Source: Cinclus cinclus (Eukaryota > Chordata > Aves > Passeriformes > Cinclidae). Taken from it: a stretch of 64,000 bases of DNA. A program made the position numbers and the translations under genes. Each line of letters starts with the position of its first letter. The first letter of the stretch is position 1. The notes under the pieces are model-generated. The model did no database searches, was not told where the DNA came from, and saw only the letters and a list, made by a program, of their open reading frames with translations. Shown here piece after piece: positions 37,376 to 50,524 of this stretch. Location: the NCBI RefSeq assembly GCF_963662255.1, contig NC_085049.1, positions 65,767,158 to 65,831,157 on the forward strand. The letters are read 5' to 3'.

Positions 37376-37814
37376 CCAGAGAATCCTGGAATGATTTGGG
37401 TGGGAAGGGACCTTAAAGCCCACCCAGTGCCACCCCTGCCATGGCAAGGCATGGTTGGATGGATTTTGGAAGCTGGAAGGTGTCACCAGGAGCTGGAATT
37501 CCCATTCCAGCTTGAAGGTCCCTTACCACCCCAATCCATTCCATGACTCCATAGTTGTCATCCCAGGGAACCTCTCCAAAACCCTGCCCTGTCCCAGATT
37601 TGGCTGTCTGGGATGGGAAAACCTTTCTGAGATCCCATTTTCAGAGCTACCATGGACAACTCTCCTGAATTCCCAATCCCTGTTGCCAGGTGTCCCTGCT
37701 GGAAACCAAACCTGTCCCCTGAGCAGCCTGGTGACACCAGGGACTGTCCCCACAGCCAGAGGGAAGGGGGTGGCTCCAGCTCCCAGCATTCCCGAGATAT
37801 CCCCGGGCTGGGAA

Positions 37815-37965
37815 CAGCGGAGTTAAAATGGAGTTAATGAGCTTTAATCACTGGAGCTTGGTGTAATGAGGAACGGAGCCCCTGGAACAGGGAACCACAG
37901 CCCAGCGCTCCCCGAGCCGCCTCTTTCCCGTGGGAATGAAACGATGGGGTCTGGAAGGGGATAGA
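37815..37965. promoter_or_regulatory. Candidate AT-core non-coding element
   Basis: Unique-looking block with GAGTTAATGAGCTTTAATCAC and GGTGTAATGAGG spacing of homeodomain cores, next to CR1-derived DNA. Similar blocks occur at 39205-39300 (TTAATTCC, CAATTAAG, GTTAATTGG), 40260-40370 and 41165-41240 (GATAATTAAC, CATTAATTAAC). No function assigned. Confidence 0.25.
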
Positions 37966-38274
37966 AAAACCCTTTAAACCCGATATTAAGGACTTGGGGA
38001 TGCAAATCCAGCTTTTCCCTCGGGTTTGTCACCGTTCAGGAACAGCAGAGCAGAGGGGATCCAAGAGAAGGATCGGAACAGCTGGAACATGGAGCACAAA
38101 CCCATTCTCCCATCAATACTGCTCAGAAATCTGCACTAAGCCAGGCTTTGTTAAGCCAGGTTTAATTCCAGAGCATGGCGGATAACAACAAACCCGCCCA
38201 AAATTCCAAGGGTTTCTTTGCAGTTTATCCTAAGGGTTCATCTCCAGTTTATCCCAAGGGTTCATCGCCTGCAG

Positions 38275-38690
38275 ATCCAGGAGTTCTCAGAGCACTTTTC
38301 CCAGGGAAATCCTGGAAAAATTCCTCACAAATTTGACTCCACTCAATGTCCAGCTCCCACCTCAGCTCCTTCCCCAGGCCTTCAAGGAGCTCCCAAATCC
38401 CTCAGGGATTTCCATGGATGTTCCCAGCTGAGGGATGGGAGGTTTTTGCTTTCCTGGGATCAAAGCTCCAAACTTTTCTCAACCCTTTTTACCCTCAGTG
38501 AGTCCCCACTCCGTCATCCCCTGGCTTATTTTGGGTATTAAACCCCAAATTTCTGAAGTTTCACCCCTTTTCCCCCCCAGCATGGAGATCACAATCCCAG
38601 AGTGCTCCAGCCTTTCCTTGGACATTCCCAGGGATCCAGGGGCAGCCACAGCTGCTCTGGCAATTCCATCCCAGCCAGGAATTCCTAATT
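38275..38690 (+). repeat. About-0.41-kb duplicated segment, copy 1
   Basis: Nearly identical to the reverse complement of 50525-50953, from ATCCAGGAGTTCTCAGAGCAC through CCCCTGGCTTATTTTGGGTATTAAACCCC to GCCACAGCTGCTCTGGCAATTCC. Only a few differences are seen near the CR1-derived end (for example ATCCCAGCCAGG against AGCCCAGACAGG). The last third is CR1-related; the first two thirds match nothing I recognise. Confidence 0.9.
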
Positions 38691-39669
38691 CCCCAATTCC
38701 CACCCCAATCTCCCCTTTCCCAGTGGGAAGCCATTCCCTGTCCCTCCTCCACGCATTGTAATCAGGACTGTTCTGAAATTTATCCACTGTTTTTAAGTTT
38801 ATTTTTGTCTTCTAAACCAATTTAAATCAGGATTGGATCCTTCTCATTCCTGATGACTTCAAGAAATCCCTGTTTTTTATGATCCAAATCACTTGGTGCT
38901 TGCAGAAATGACAAATAATCCATATCATCTCCCCCTTTCCGTGCTGAAAGCTCAAAGTCAGCCCAGGCTGTTGTTTTCTTACACTGGGAATGTCTTTTTG
39001 CCATTAAGGACAAAATATTCCAGCATGGGAATCATCCCTGGGAATGAATAATGGGATTTTACAGATCCTCATGACTTTACCCTGCACCAAGAGGAAGAAA
39101 ATATAAAATTGGTTCGTTATTAATATGGAATTATTGAGGGGGGAGTAAAACAAAGCCCAAAAAGAGGGAGGGGAGGAATTACTGGAAATCCAGTGCTCAT
39201 TTCCCTGTGTTTTCCCCAGGTTAATTCCTGAGAGGAATGGAGTCTGACAAGCACAATTAAGAGTTGTTAATTGGGGCATTTTAATCACTCAGTCCTCGAG
39301 CTGGGAGAGCCCAAAATGTTCCTGGGAGCCTGAGAAATCCAAGCCCTGCTCCTTTTGCCGAGCATCTCCCTGCTTCAAGGGATTCCCAAAGTGAGGAATG
39401 TTCCATTTGCTTTTATCCCAAGTGCTGGCACTAAGTGATGCCCAAATCCATCCAAAACTCACTTTCCTTGACTGCCTCAAAGAAGGATTTGGGGTAAAAA
39501 GTGAATTATTGGAATATTCAGATTTATTTTAAAATCCCTAGATTGCTCTGGAAGAGAGGCCTGCCCCAGCTTTCATCCAGATTTGGAGTGGATTTTCCAT
39601 TTTCATCAGAAAATCCTGGAATGGTTTGGGTGGGAAGGGAGGCAAACTCATCCATGGGTGGGGAAATTC

Positions 39670-39990
39670 CATAGGATTGGAACCCCACTGCACATTCCCA
39701 TATATCTGTAGGGATTTCTGGGATTGGAACCCCACTGCACATTCCAATAAATCTGTAGGGATTTCTAAGATTGGAACCCATTCCCATATATCTGTAGGGA
39801 TGTATGGGATTGGAACCCCACTGCACATTCCAATAAATCTGTAGGGATTTATGGGACTGGAACCCCACTGCACATTCCCATAAATCTGTAGGGCTTTCTA
39901 TGATTGGAACCCCACTGCACATTCCAATAAATCTGTAGGGATTTATGGGACTGGAACCCCACTGCACATTCCCATAAATTTGTAGGGATT
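39670..39990. repeat. 47-bp minisatellite, about 7 copies
   Basis: Units of GGGATTGGAACCCCACTGCACATTCCCATAAATCTGTAGGGATTT. Confidence 0.93.
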
Positions 39991-41460
39991 TTTCATCCTG
40001 CTTCCTTGCTCCCTTTCCCACCTGTGGCAGCAAAATCTGGGATTTATTATTTTATTTACTTATTTATTTCCTCTTTTATATTATTACTTTTATTTCAACC
40101 AAACCAAACCAGGGGAAAAAAAAACCATACCTGAATTTTCTCCTTGGAATTACCCTGGAAGTCTCTGGGAAGCTCCAAGGGGATTAATAAACCCAGCCTG
40201 ATAAACCCAAAAGGAATGAGAGAAGCAGGTGAATCAATTAATTTTTTTTTTTTTTCATGTGTATTGGAAGATCAAGGGGGACGTTAAAATCCGTGTGAGA
40301 GCCTTAAAATGAGACTAATGAGGGATTACTAATGAGCCTCCCCCTGGAAGATCTGACAGCTCCCAGGGAAAAGTTGCATTATTCCCTCCCACGCCCGGGA
40401 ATGGGATCCACGGGGGTGACAGGAACATGAAATTGGCTCTTTGTGGATTGAGGATTCCAAAAAAAAAGCACTGAACTATTTGAATTGTTATCTGATTTTT
40501 TTTTTTTTTTTAATTTTTGAATGATTTCAGGCAGGATCTGTTCCCAGCTTTGCTGCCCACTGAAAACCCCGAAGCAGGGATAAATCACAATGATAAAAAC
40601 AGGGAGTTTGCAGCAGTACTTGGTGTCCCTTTCCAGCTTTTCCAGATCCTGTGGTCCCACTCCAATCTGGTTTCCTCCCATCTGCTCTGCTCCGCTCACC
40701 CATCCCCCTCTGTGTACTAATACACAATAATTAGGGAAAAAAAAAATAAATCACTCTGGAAACCAAGCAGGTGCTCCACGTTCAGTTCTTCACCAAAAAA
40801 AAAATCACAGCTCAAAGCTAAATTCAGCCCTTTTTTTTTTGACTGTAACACACTGAACTTATCATGATTTCCTTGGATTTATGGAAAAGATGCTAAAATC
40901 TCCATTTTTTTGGGATGTAAAGAGCCAAAAAGTGCTGATGCCACCACCTCAAACCACTCCAGGGAGAAGTTCCCAGCTCCTCCAGTCTGCCCAGCGAAGA
41001 CTTTTTGGGTGATTCCCAATGAGATTCGGTCAAAATTAACTAAAATCATTATTTGCTGATGGTCCTGAACGTCTCAGCAGGGGCAGAAGAAAATCTGGAG
41101 ATCCCTGAGGAATTTTGGGAGACAACCCCAGCCCCCTCTGGAATGCGCAGGGTTTATAAAAAGCAGGGATTGGGAACAGCACGTATGAACAGGGATAATT
41201 AACAGGCATTAATTAACAAGGCATTAGTCACGTTCTGCTGTAGAAGGGGCTGAGAGCTGGAATATCTTGGAAAAAAACAACACAGCTGCTGCTTTATCTG
41301 GGAATCGTCTGGGTTCTTGTGTTTAAAAAAAAAATAAAAGGGTTTTATGAGCTGCCCAAACCTGAATTATTTATTTGCAGGTTTTTAGAAGTCAGGGATT
41401 TGTCAGCCATGAAATGGGTGACTCAGGAGCAGTGGAATAATTCAGAGCAGCTTGGGATAA
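39991..41460. other. Unassigned, with AT-core clusters
   Basis: Poly(T)/poly(A) tracts near 40240, 40500 and 40735, and the AT-core blocks at 40260-40370 and 41165-41240. No coding evidence. Confidence 0.35.
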
Positions 41461-41464
41461 TTTG

Positions 41465-41860
41465 GGAGGGGAGGGATCATGGAATGGTTTGGGTTTTGAG
41501 GTGGGAAGGGACTGCAGAGTCCCTCCAGGGCCACCCCTGCCATGGCAGGGACACCTCCCACTGTCCCAGGTGCTCCCAGCCCCAATGTCCAGCCTGGCCT
41601 TGGGCACTGACAGGGATCCAGGGGCAGCCACAGCTGCTCTGGCAATTCCAGCCCAGCCAGGAATTCTCAATTCCCAAGATCCCATCCATCCCTGCCCTCT
41701 GGCAGTGGGAAGCCATTCCCTGTGTCCTGTCCCTCCATGCCTTGTCCCCAGCCCCTCTGCAGCTCTCCTGGAGCCCCTTCAGGCCTTGGAATGTTCTGGA
41801 AGCTCTCCCTGGATCCTTTCCCTTCTCCAGCCTGGGAATTCCCAGCTCTCCAGAACCTGA
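41465..41860 (-). mobile_element. CR1 fragment (antisense to plus), long copy
   Basis: ATCATGGAATGGTTTGGG, GCCACCCCTGCCATGGCAGGGACACCTCCCACTGTCCCAGGTGCTCC, GGATCCAGGGGCAGCCACAGC, GTGGGAAGCCATTCC, GAGCCCCTTCAGGCC. Same subfamily as 7685-7965. Confidence 0.92.
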
Positions 41861-42414
41861 GATTGGATCCATCTCTCATCCAAGAAATTTATGGATCCAG
41901 GAGCTTCACCTGGAATCTCAGGAAGCCATGACAGGTCTCCCTTCCCTTCTCCTCTCTTTTCTATCCCCATTTTCCATAAAAATCCCTCTGAGTGGATTGT
42001 GAGTGTCCTGAACCCCAGAATCCTGGACTGGTTTGGGTGGGAAGGGACCTCAAAGGAAAATACTGAAAGGAGTGATTGGAGAGTCCTGAATTTCTAAGGA
42101 GCACCAGATTTAATGAAGTTTTCAACAAAACCCATGGAGATAACAGCAGCAAAAGGCTGAGAAATCCAAAATGTGGGGGCTTAAAAAAGAGGGGGAAGCG
42201 TGGTGAAGAGGCCAGGATGATGGAAGGTGTGGGAAGGGAGAAGCTGAACCAGCTGTGGGATCACAGCACCATTTTCCACCTGGAAGAGCCAATCCCTGGT
42301 ATTTGTTCACCTGAGTGATGCTCACAGCCCTGCAGGCTGGATCAAGGTGCTCAAGCATCAAAACAAGGGCGAGGATTTGTAAGACACACAAATAATCACA
42401 GTAAATAATTGTTT

Positions 42415-42545
42415 TTTATGGAATCGCAGCCAGGAATTTGGGTTGGAAGGGGTCCAGTTCCACCCCTCTGCCACACACAGGGACAGTTTCCATGATCCTA
42501 GGTCACTCCAAGCCCTGGTCCACCCAGCCTGGGACATTTTCAGAT
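42415..42545 (-). mobile_element. CR1 fragment (antisense to plus)
   Basis: GGAATTTGGGTTGGAAGGGGTCCAGTTCCACCCCTCTGCCACACACAGGGACA. Confidence 0.85.
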
Positions 42546-44030
42546 TTTACATCAGATTAAATCTCACAACACCACTGACTTAAGCACTCCCTGCACGTTG
42601 TTCCACCTCCAGCAGGAATTTTTTTGGCAAAGGGATCCCTCATCCCACCCCAGCACGATGCTCTCAGCTGTGCACTGGAAGCAGCAGCAGGAGCTGGGAC
42701 ATTTCTGCCAAGAGAGGTAAAATGAGAATTTTGAGCTTTGTCAAGATCTCAGTAGTTTTGGTTCTGGGGACTAAAAGCAATTTTTTTGAACAAACAAACA
42801 AACAAAAAAAAATCCTGCCTGGAGTAGCCAGATTTTTAGAAATTTTTATTGTTAAATGCATCGAAAATACAAAAGTGTGTGAATTGTGGTTATTTCCCTA
42901 GGCATCCCTACACAATGCACAACTTAAATAAATAAATCTAAAATTCCAACAAACCCTCTGACGAGGAAAAAGGTGATTCCTCAGCCTCCTCCTGGCAAAA
43001 AGTGGGAACCTGTTTTGCAGGCAGGATGCTGGCTTTGCATCCATGTTCCCAAATTAATTTGGGGGAAGGAGAGAAAGGTCAAGGCAAGAAAATCACATTA
43101 ATGGCAATTTTTTTCAAGCCCTTGATTTTTGTTTTCCTCGCACCCTGAGAGTCCCTGGCAGGTCAGCAGATATTTCAGTTAATGAGATTAGAGTAGCCCC
43201 AACTCACTCCTGTTCCTTCCCCTTTGCCAACATCCTCAATCCAAGTGAGATCGGGAAAAGGCTTCACATGTTTGGGGGAGCTAAAATAATTCAGCTCTGA
43301 ACTTCATTAAGTTAGTATCAAAGTCAAAATCAAACTGGTTTCAGAGAAAATTGGCTGTACTGGTGAAAAAGGGGCCGTGGAGCTGTTGAATTGGAGGGAA
43401 TTTAATGAAATACTGTAAATAAAACAAAGAAAACAGGAAATGCTGTGAGAGAAAGCATCCCAAAGGTCTCCCTCCATCCCAAAGCTCTGCCTCCATCCCA
43501 AAGGTCTCTGCCTCCATCCCAAAGCACTGCCCCTAAGAGCTGCTCTCACCATTCCCTGCAGCAAACATTGCCTTGGCTCTTCCCAAACTCGGGAATATCC
43601 TGGAGGCAGGCTCTGAGGAGCCAAGGCCTTAAGTGAATAATTAACACCCTGTGCACAACATTAATTAATGGAGCTCTGAGTGTGCCAGTAATGATGGCTG
43701 GGTTTCCCTGAATGTCAGCTCTGGTTCCATACTCTTCCCAAACACCGGAATTCTGCCTTTGGCACTGGAGTGGGTCTGGGATTTTGGGAGGGGGGAGCAG
43801 GGCTGGAATATCACAGAGCCCACCAAGGGTCTCCCCAATTTTCTGACACGAGGATTCCAAGACAGCAAATCCCTGCTAGGAGAATTCAGGATAATTCAGG
43901 CAGGTTTGGGAGAGCCCGGGAAAAGCGGGATCTGCACTGGGATAGGGGCCAGGGGAGCTTTGCAGGGATCAGGGCAGGGATCGGGGCAGGGATTGGGAAT
44001 GTCCTTCTGGCTCTGCCCAGCTCCTGCCCA
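42546..44030. other. Unassigned
   Basis: Contains a piece (42760-42835, GAACAAAC..AAATCCTGCCTGGAGT) shared with 21070-21150, and a short CCCAAAG(G/C)TCTGCCTCCATC repeat at 43455-43530. Confidence 0.4.
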
Positions 44031-44600
44031 GAGCCAGTGGGGGTTGGGATGTGCTCCTGGGAATGAGCCCCGGAAAAAGAGGGAATGCCTCAGCCTGGCC
44101 CAGGGGAGGCTCCGCTGGGATTTTTGGGATCATTTCTCCATGGAAAGTGTGGTCAGGCCTTGGCAGGGGCTGCCCAGAGAGGTTTGGAGTGGCCATCCCT
44201 GGAGGAATCCAAGGAATTCTTGGAATTCCACTCAGGGCTATAGTGGGGATTTGGCACAGCTTGGATTGGTGACCTTGGAATTCTTACCCAACCTGGATAA
44301 TTTGGGAATTCTGTGCTCATACCCCCATGAGAATTCCCAGCACATTCTGTTTACCCAGGGAATGAGCCCAGGGAAAAGAGGGAATGCCTCAGCCTGGGCC
44401 GGGGGAGGTTTGGATTGGATTTTCGGGATAAACCCTTCATGGAAAGGGTTTGCACAGCTCCCATTCCCTACAGGGAATTCAAATCCACCTGGATGTGGCA
44501 CTTGGGGACATGTCAGTGCTGGGAATGGTGCTCAGAATGCTGAGCACGCTGAGCTCCAAGGGCTTTTCCAGCCTCAACAATTCTATGATTTTCAGATGGT
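44030..44600 (+). mobile_element. Two CR1 3' fragments in direct tandem
   Basis: TGAGCCC.GG.AAAAGAGGGAATGCCTCAGCCTGG occurs at about 44065 and 44363. The first copy reaches about 44285. The second reaches GGCTTTTCCAGCCTCAACAATTCTATGATTTTC at about 44594. Confidence 0.9.
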
Positions 44601-45284
44601 CCTGATAACTGATCCTGTTTACATCTCTCCATCTCCATCCCTGATCTTTCCCAGACTCCTTGAGGACATTTCCTTCACCCCCAAACTTTGGGAACCACCC
44701 CCCCCCCCCAGACCATTCCCAAATTTCCCCCCTGCTCTTCTGAAGCAGCCTCACCCCTCTCCCATGTGCTGCCTCTGAACTTGTAAAATCACAGCCTTCA
44801 AAACACCAAAAACACCTCAAAACACCCCAAGATTTTCCCAAACCAAAGCTCTTCCTGAAGGATTTTCCCTCTCCTGCTGCACCCACGGCCCCAGTTCAGG
44901 ATGACCTCAAATCTTGGTGGGATTTTCTGCCAGGCTGAGCCCTGCCCACAGTGCCAGTGTGTGTTGAGGGGTTATTCTGCTCATTTAAAGGATTCCAAAC
45001 ATGAGCTTTTCTCACAGATCTTCTGCCATTTCCTCCCCTGATTTCTCCAGCCTGGATTTGAGTGCTGTGGAAGGTAAAGCATCCCATTCCTAAGCTTTCC
45101 CAACAAAATATGGACATTTTTAGCCCTTCCAGTAACACCCTTACACCACAACTTCCCTTGCAGAGCTGAGAGTCCTTAAAGGGGTTCAGTAATTCCTCTG
45201 TAGATAAATAACTCCATAAAACCCAACAAATTTCTGTCCTTTTCCATGTTTTCCCCATTCCAAGACAAAATCTTTTGTCACATC

Positions 45285-45440
45285 AGAGAATCATGGAATG
45301 GTTTGAGTGGGAAGGGATCTTAAATTTGGGGTTTTTTTCCACTCCTGCCATAGGCAGGGACACCTTCCCCTATCCCAGGGCGCTCCAACCTGGCCTGCGA
45401 CACTTCTGGGGATGGAGAATCCACAATTCCCCTGGGCAAA
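45285..45440 (-). mobile_element. CR1 fragment (antisense to plus)
   Basis: AGAATCATGGAATGGTTTGAGTGGGAAGGGATCTTAAA, CATAGGCAGGGACACCTTCCCCTATCCCAGGGCGCTCCAACCTGG. Confidence 0.93.
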
Positions 45441-46149
45441 AAAAAAAATTCCTCGGAATGCAGGGAGGAGAAAAGAACATCTGAAAACCACCCAGAGCTT
45501 CACATGGGATGGATTTAAGAGAGAATCAGTGCCTAAAAGGATGGATAAAAACAAAAAAATGAACTCAAAAGTCCTCGCTGCCTCCTTTCTGTCTCACCCT
45601 GACGTTCACTCCTCACTACCCTGCACCAACAAAGATTTTGGCTTTTGATGCCTTCGGGGAAAAATAAAAGGAGCAAAATCCCATTAAAAATACGGATTTC
45701 TACCTATTTAACCCAAGCTCTGTGGTGTCTTTTTAATGAATTTCAGTGTTTGGCTCTGCTTGTGGCACCCAGCCCAACCTCTGCTTCCACCTGCAGCTTC
45801 TTGACGCCCACAAAATTTTCCCTGGCATTTTTTTTTTTTTAGGAAGAAATTTGGTTTGAAAGTTTGTTGTTGTTTAAAGGTACGAGAACTGGAGGCAGCT
45901 TTGAAGAAAGGGGAAAAGGAAAGGAATCTCCAGGCTCAAAGATCTGAAATCCAGGACATGGCTTTGCTCTGCTTGGATTTTATCATCCTAAGAACACAGC
46001 AATTCCTCGGGGATTCCACTTTTCTCATGGATCCAGTCTGCTGGGAGGGAATTCTCCATGGATTTCATGGTTTCCTCCCTGCCAGCTCGGCATTGGCCCT
46101 TCTGGGGTGACAACAGCTGTTTTAGGGGACTGATCCCCATATCTGCGTG

Positions 46150-46360
46150 AAGGTTCATGGAAGAGAGAAAGTTTGGGAATGCTTTGGGTGCCAATGACCT
46201 CGAAGCCCATCCAGTGACACTTTTCACTATCCCAGGGTGCCCCAAGTCTTTCCAGCTTATCCTTGGACACTCCCAGGGATTCGGAGGTGGCCACGGCTTC
46301 TCTGGGAATTCCGTTCCAGCCAGGAATTCCTTCCCAAATCCCATCTTCTCTGTGTCCATC
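46150..46360 (-). mobile_element. CR1 fragment (antisense to plus)
   Basis: GGGAATGCTTTGGGTGCCAATGACC, CCCAGGGTGCCCCAAGTC, GGCTTCTCTGGGAATTCCGTTCCAGCCAGGAATTCC. Confidence 0.75.
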
Positions 46361-46404
46361 TCCAACACCATCAATCCCTCCATCCCCTCAAGGATTTTTA
46401 TCCT

Positions 46405-46535
46405 TTAATTCCACTTTCCACGACAAAATTCTAGCGTTCACCACAAAATTCCGTCTCCCAAGACAAAACTCCGTTTCCCACGATAAAACTCTGTTTTCCA
46501 TGTCAAAATTCCATCTTCCACCACAAAACCTGGCT
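46405..46535. repeat. 22-23-bp ACAAAATTCC(G/A)TCTCCCA repeat
   Basis: About 6 units; the same sequence family as the large array at 47740-48400. Confidence 0.9.
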
Positions 46536-47094
46536 ATGGAAAACCCATTTCCCTTTCCTGAGGAGCACACATACCACACCTCAGGGGCTTGTTTGGGCTT
46601 TTTTTTTTTTTTTTTTTGGGGGGGGGTTTGATTTGGGTTTTTTATTTTCTTGAGAAGGGGAAATGTGGGTATTTCCAGACACTGGAATTTCCAGAATTCG
46701 GAATAAAAAAAGCAATAAATAAAAGAAGAAGCAGTTTGTGTGATCTTCAGCAGCATCCTGAAAACTCCAAACCAAATATTCCCCTTGCTCTTCCTAATTT
46801 CCTTAATAAAATCTTAATTACCCCAGAGGCTTTGCTGGCTCCAATCCCCACAGCACAACACCAGTGCTGCTGTCTCACCACAATTTAAATATTTTTAATT
46901 TTTTTTTTATTTTGTATGGGCTTAAAAAGATCAGATCAGGCAAAAAAAAAAAAATCCTTCTGCAACCCCATTTTTTTTTTTTTTAATGATTTATTTCCTG
47001 AAACCACTGAGAGTGCTCCTCATCCCATGGGATGCACGGGATTTTTTTTTTTTTTCCTAATTGGAAAATGATTTATGGATGATTTTATAATTGG

Positions 47095-47720
47095 AAAAAA
47101 GATTCTCAAGGTTTTTGGGGTTTAAGGATTTTCAGGATTTCGGGGTTTAAGGACTTTCAGGGTTTTTGGTGTTTTTTGATTTTCAGGGTTTTTGGGATTT
47201 AAGGATTTTGAGAGTTTTTGGGGTTTAAGGATATTCAGGGTTTTTTGGGTTTAAAGATTTTGAGGGATTTTGGGGTTTAATTATTTTGAGGGATTTTGGG
47301 GTTTAAGGATTTTGAGGGATTTTGGGGTTTAATTATTTTGAGGGATTTTGGGGTTTAAGGATTTTGAGGGATTTTGGGGTTTTGGATTTTCAGGGATTTT
47401 GGGGTTTAAGGCTTTTGAGGAATTTTTGGGTTTTGGATTTTCAGGGATTTCGGGGTTTAAGGATTTTCAGGGATGTGGGGGTTTAAGGATATTCAGGGTT
47501 TCTGGGGTTTAAGGATTTTCAGGCATTTCAGGGTTTAAGGATATTCAGGGTTTCTGGGGTTTAAGGATTTTCAGGCATTTCAGGGTTTAAGGATATTCAG
47601 GGTTTTTGGGGTTTAAGAACATTCAGGGGTTTTGAGGTTTAAAGATTTTGAGGGATTTTGGGGTTTAAGGATATTCAGGGTTTTGGGGGTTTAAGGATTT
47701 TGAGGTTTAAGTAACAGTTT
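47095..47720. repeat. 23-25-bp minisatellite GGGTTTAAGGATTTTCAGGGATTTTG
   Basis: About 25 imperfect units with ATATTCAGG and TTTTGAGG variants; GGGGTTTAAGG resembles but is not telomeric repeat. Confidence 0.95.
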
Positions 47721-47739
47721 GGTGATTCCATCCCCCGCA

Positions 47740-48400
47740 TTAAAACTCCATTTTCCACTGCAAAATTCCAATTTCCACCACAAAATTCCATTTCCCACGA
47801 CAAATTTCCATTTTCCACGATGAAATTCCATCTTCTACCACAAATTTATATTTCTTACAGCAAATTTCCACTTCCCACTGCAAAATTCCATCTTTCATGA
47901 CAAACTTCAATTTTTCACTATAGAAATTCCATCTTCCATGACAAAATTGCATTTCTTATGACAAATTTCAATTTTCTACCACAAAACTCCATTTCCCACT
48001 GCAAAATTCTATCTTCCACCTAAAATTCTGCCTTCCACAGCAAAATTCCATCTCCCAAGATAAAATTCCACCTTCCATGACAAAATTTCATTTCCCACAA
48101 ATTTCCATTTTCCATGACACAATTCCATTTCCCACTGCAAAATTCCACTTGCCATGAAAAAATTCCATCTTCCACGACAAAATTCCATTTCTCACAAGAA
48201 ATTTCCATTTTCCACGATTAAATTCCATCTCCCGCCACAAAAATTCCAGCTCTCACCACTGAATTCCATTTTCTACCACAAAGTCCCATCTTCCACCACA
48301 AATTTCCATTTCTCATGACAAATTTCAATTTTCCACAATGGAATTCCATCTTCCATGACAAAATTCCATTTCCCACCACGAATTTCTACCTTCCACTACC
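47740..48400. repeat. 22-23-bp minisatellite ATTCCATTTCCCACGACAAA
   Basis: About 28 units, directly after the preceding array with only about 20 bp between them. Confidence 0.95.
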
Positions 48401-49840
48401 GCGGCCCCTTCCTGACAAGGCCAAAACTAAATAGGCCAGTGGGGATGTGGAGAGAATAATAATAATAATAATAATAATAGTAAAATTGTTTCCCTATAAA
48501 ATAATGGGAATTATGGATGGAACGAGCAGGGACAAGACAAAAATACCAGCATGAAGTCAGTTATTGAGGAATTCTCCATCCAACTGCTGTAGCCCCATCC
48601 CACAGGCTCCAAACAAGCCCAAAAGCTGAACAGATTTTTTTAAATTCAGGTGAAATTAAAGCCAAGCCAAATTGCTTGAGACAGCAGGATTTTTGGAACA
48701 GAAAAATTCCAGGAGGGTGATCTGGGATAAGGGATGGAGGGGCAGGACACAGGGAATGGCTTCAGATTAGGAAAAAATGGAGATTTGGGAAGGAATTCCT
48801 GGCTGGGCTGGAATTGCCAGAGCAGCTGTGGTCACCCCTGGATCCCTGGCAGTGCCCAAGGAAAGGTTGGAGAAATTTGGGAGAGTAGGAAGAAATGAAG
48901 TGGAGTTCAGGAGTCCAAATAAATATAAACAAATACAAATAAATCTAATTATCTGTGCTGAAACTCATTGAAACAATCCCGTATAAACCAGAGAGAACAA
49001 CCCAGACCTTTGGGTTTGGACACCTGCTTTCTTACCAAATTCCATTTTGGATTTGTCCTGCCTTCAAAGAGAGAGGGGGGGTTTTAATTTCCCAAATTAA
49101 CCCCGGTCTTAAATCAGCTGGGAATGATCTGAAATCCCCAATATCAGACCCACGGTGTCAATATTAAACAACCTCTGTGCACCCAAACAATATTTTTTTT
49201 AATCCCAGCTGTGAAGCAAAGCTTGGCTTTATAAAAAAAAAAAAAATCAAATTTCAGCTAAATTTTTTAGCTAATAAATGCTAAAAGTTGAACTTTTTTT
49301 TTCCCTGGCTGTCAGAGGAGGATGTGGCAGCACTGCTGAGTTTGGTGCTACAGAGGGGAGTGGGTTTGGACAAAATAAATTCATTTTAGGAGGAAAAGGA
49401 GAAAAGGGATAAAAGCAGGGGAAGTTCAAGGCAAAACCAGTGTCTGACAGAGCTCCATTCAAGGCATTTATTTAACCCCTTCAAGGTGGATTTTTGCTCT
49501 TTATTTTGAGCTTTGTTTCTGGACTTGATTGTCTCTCATTTTTCCCCTCTGCTCTGAAATTGCTCAGTGAAGTTTTACAGAGCGGGAAAAAAATGCTAAA
49601 ACCCATCCCAGAATTGAGGCAAGGCTGAACTCCTCAAGTGTGGAAAGCCAAGGTGATTTTTCAGATTCTGACACAACCAAAACCTGTATTTGTCCAAAAT
49701 TTGCCATCATGGTTTAAAGACAGAGTGGTTTTAAATTAAATGACAGTCCCTGGTGAGGAAATCCCAAAGATTGGTGTCAGAGCAGGGATGAAGGAAAGGG
49801 GGGAAAGGGGAAAAGGGAAATTAAGGATCAACAAAGCAAT
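48401..49840. other. Mostly unassigned; small CR1 tail at 48780-48880
   Basis: An (AAT)n run at 48458-48479, then CCTGGCTGGGCTGGAATTGCCAGAGCAGCTGTGG of CR1 type. No coding evidence. Confidence 0.45.
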
Positions 49841-49844
49841 GAGC

Positions 49845-50015
49845 TCAAGCTGAGCCAGGTGAGGCTCAGGCTGGACAGAGCTGGAATTTCTTCATGGAAA
49901 GGGTTGATAAACATGGGAAGGGAGGTTTGGAGTGCCCAATCCTGGAGGTGTCCAAGGAATTCCTGGCCTGGATGGGCTGGGAGGGCTTTTCCAACCTCAC
50001 AGATGTTGGGATTCC
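49845..50015 (+). mobile_element. CR1 3' fragment
   Basis: TGAGCCAGGTGAGGCTCAGGCTGG, GGAATTTCTTCATGGAAAGGGTTGATAAACATGG, GGGCTTTTCCAACCTCACAG. Confidence 0.85.
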
Positions 50016-50524
50016 CTAAGGAGGAAGGCGTGGAGGCACACAAGTAGCAGGGAGATCCCTCCAGGCAGAGGGAGGGAAGGAGGCTCTCCTGGCAGGGACA
50101 GTGGTCATTTGGTCATTCCAGCCCAATTCTGCCTCTCCTGTGTGCCCCAGGACACCATTCCCACAGGACTCAGTGCTCCAGCAGCTCCCTGATCCAGAGA
50201 AATCATCATTAACTGTGTTTTATTTTAACATTATAGGGCTGGGAGTCAGAGCAGCCAAAGATCCCCTCCTGCTGGGAGCCCAGAGAGGGATGGACAGGCC
50301 AAGGCAGCTGTGTCTGAAAAATGATTCATGAAGAAAGGGAAAGCTTCTCTAATGGAGAAGCACAGGGGCTCAGCTCTTGTCATGGAAAAAAAAAAAAAAA
50401 ACCAACAATTTAAAATATTAAATTACATTTTAAAACCCCCAACTACCTACCAAACACAGCTATGGAAGTCCAGAGAAACCACCAAAACAAATCACCTGAT
50501 CTCCAAGGTAAGATCATTTGATTT

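Noticed and set aside
47095..47720. Interstitial telomeric repeat
   Set aside because: Units contain GGGGTTTAAGG but not TTAGGG in tandem, and the period is 23-25 bp.
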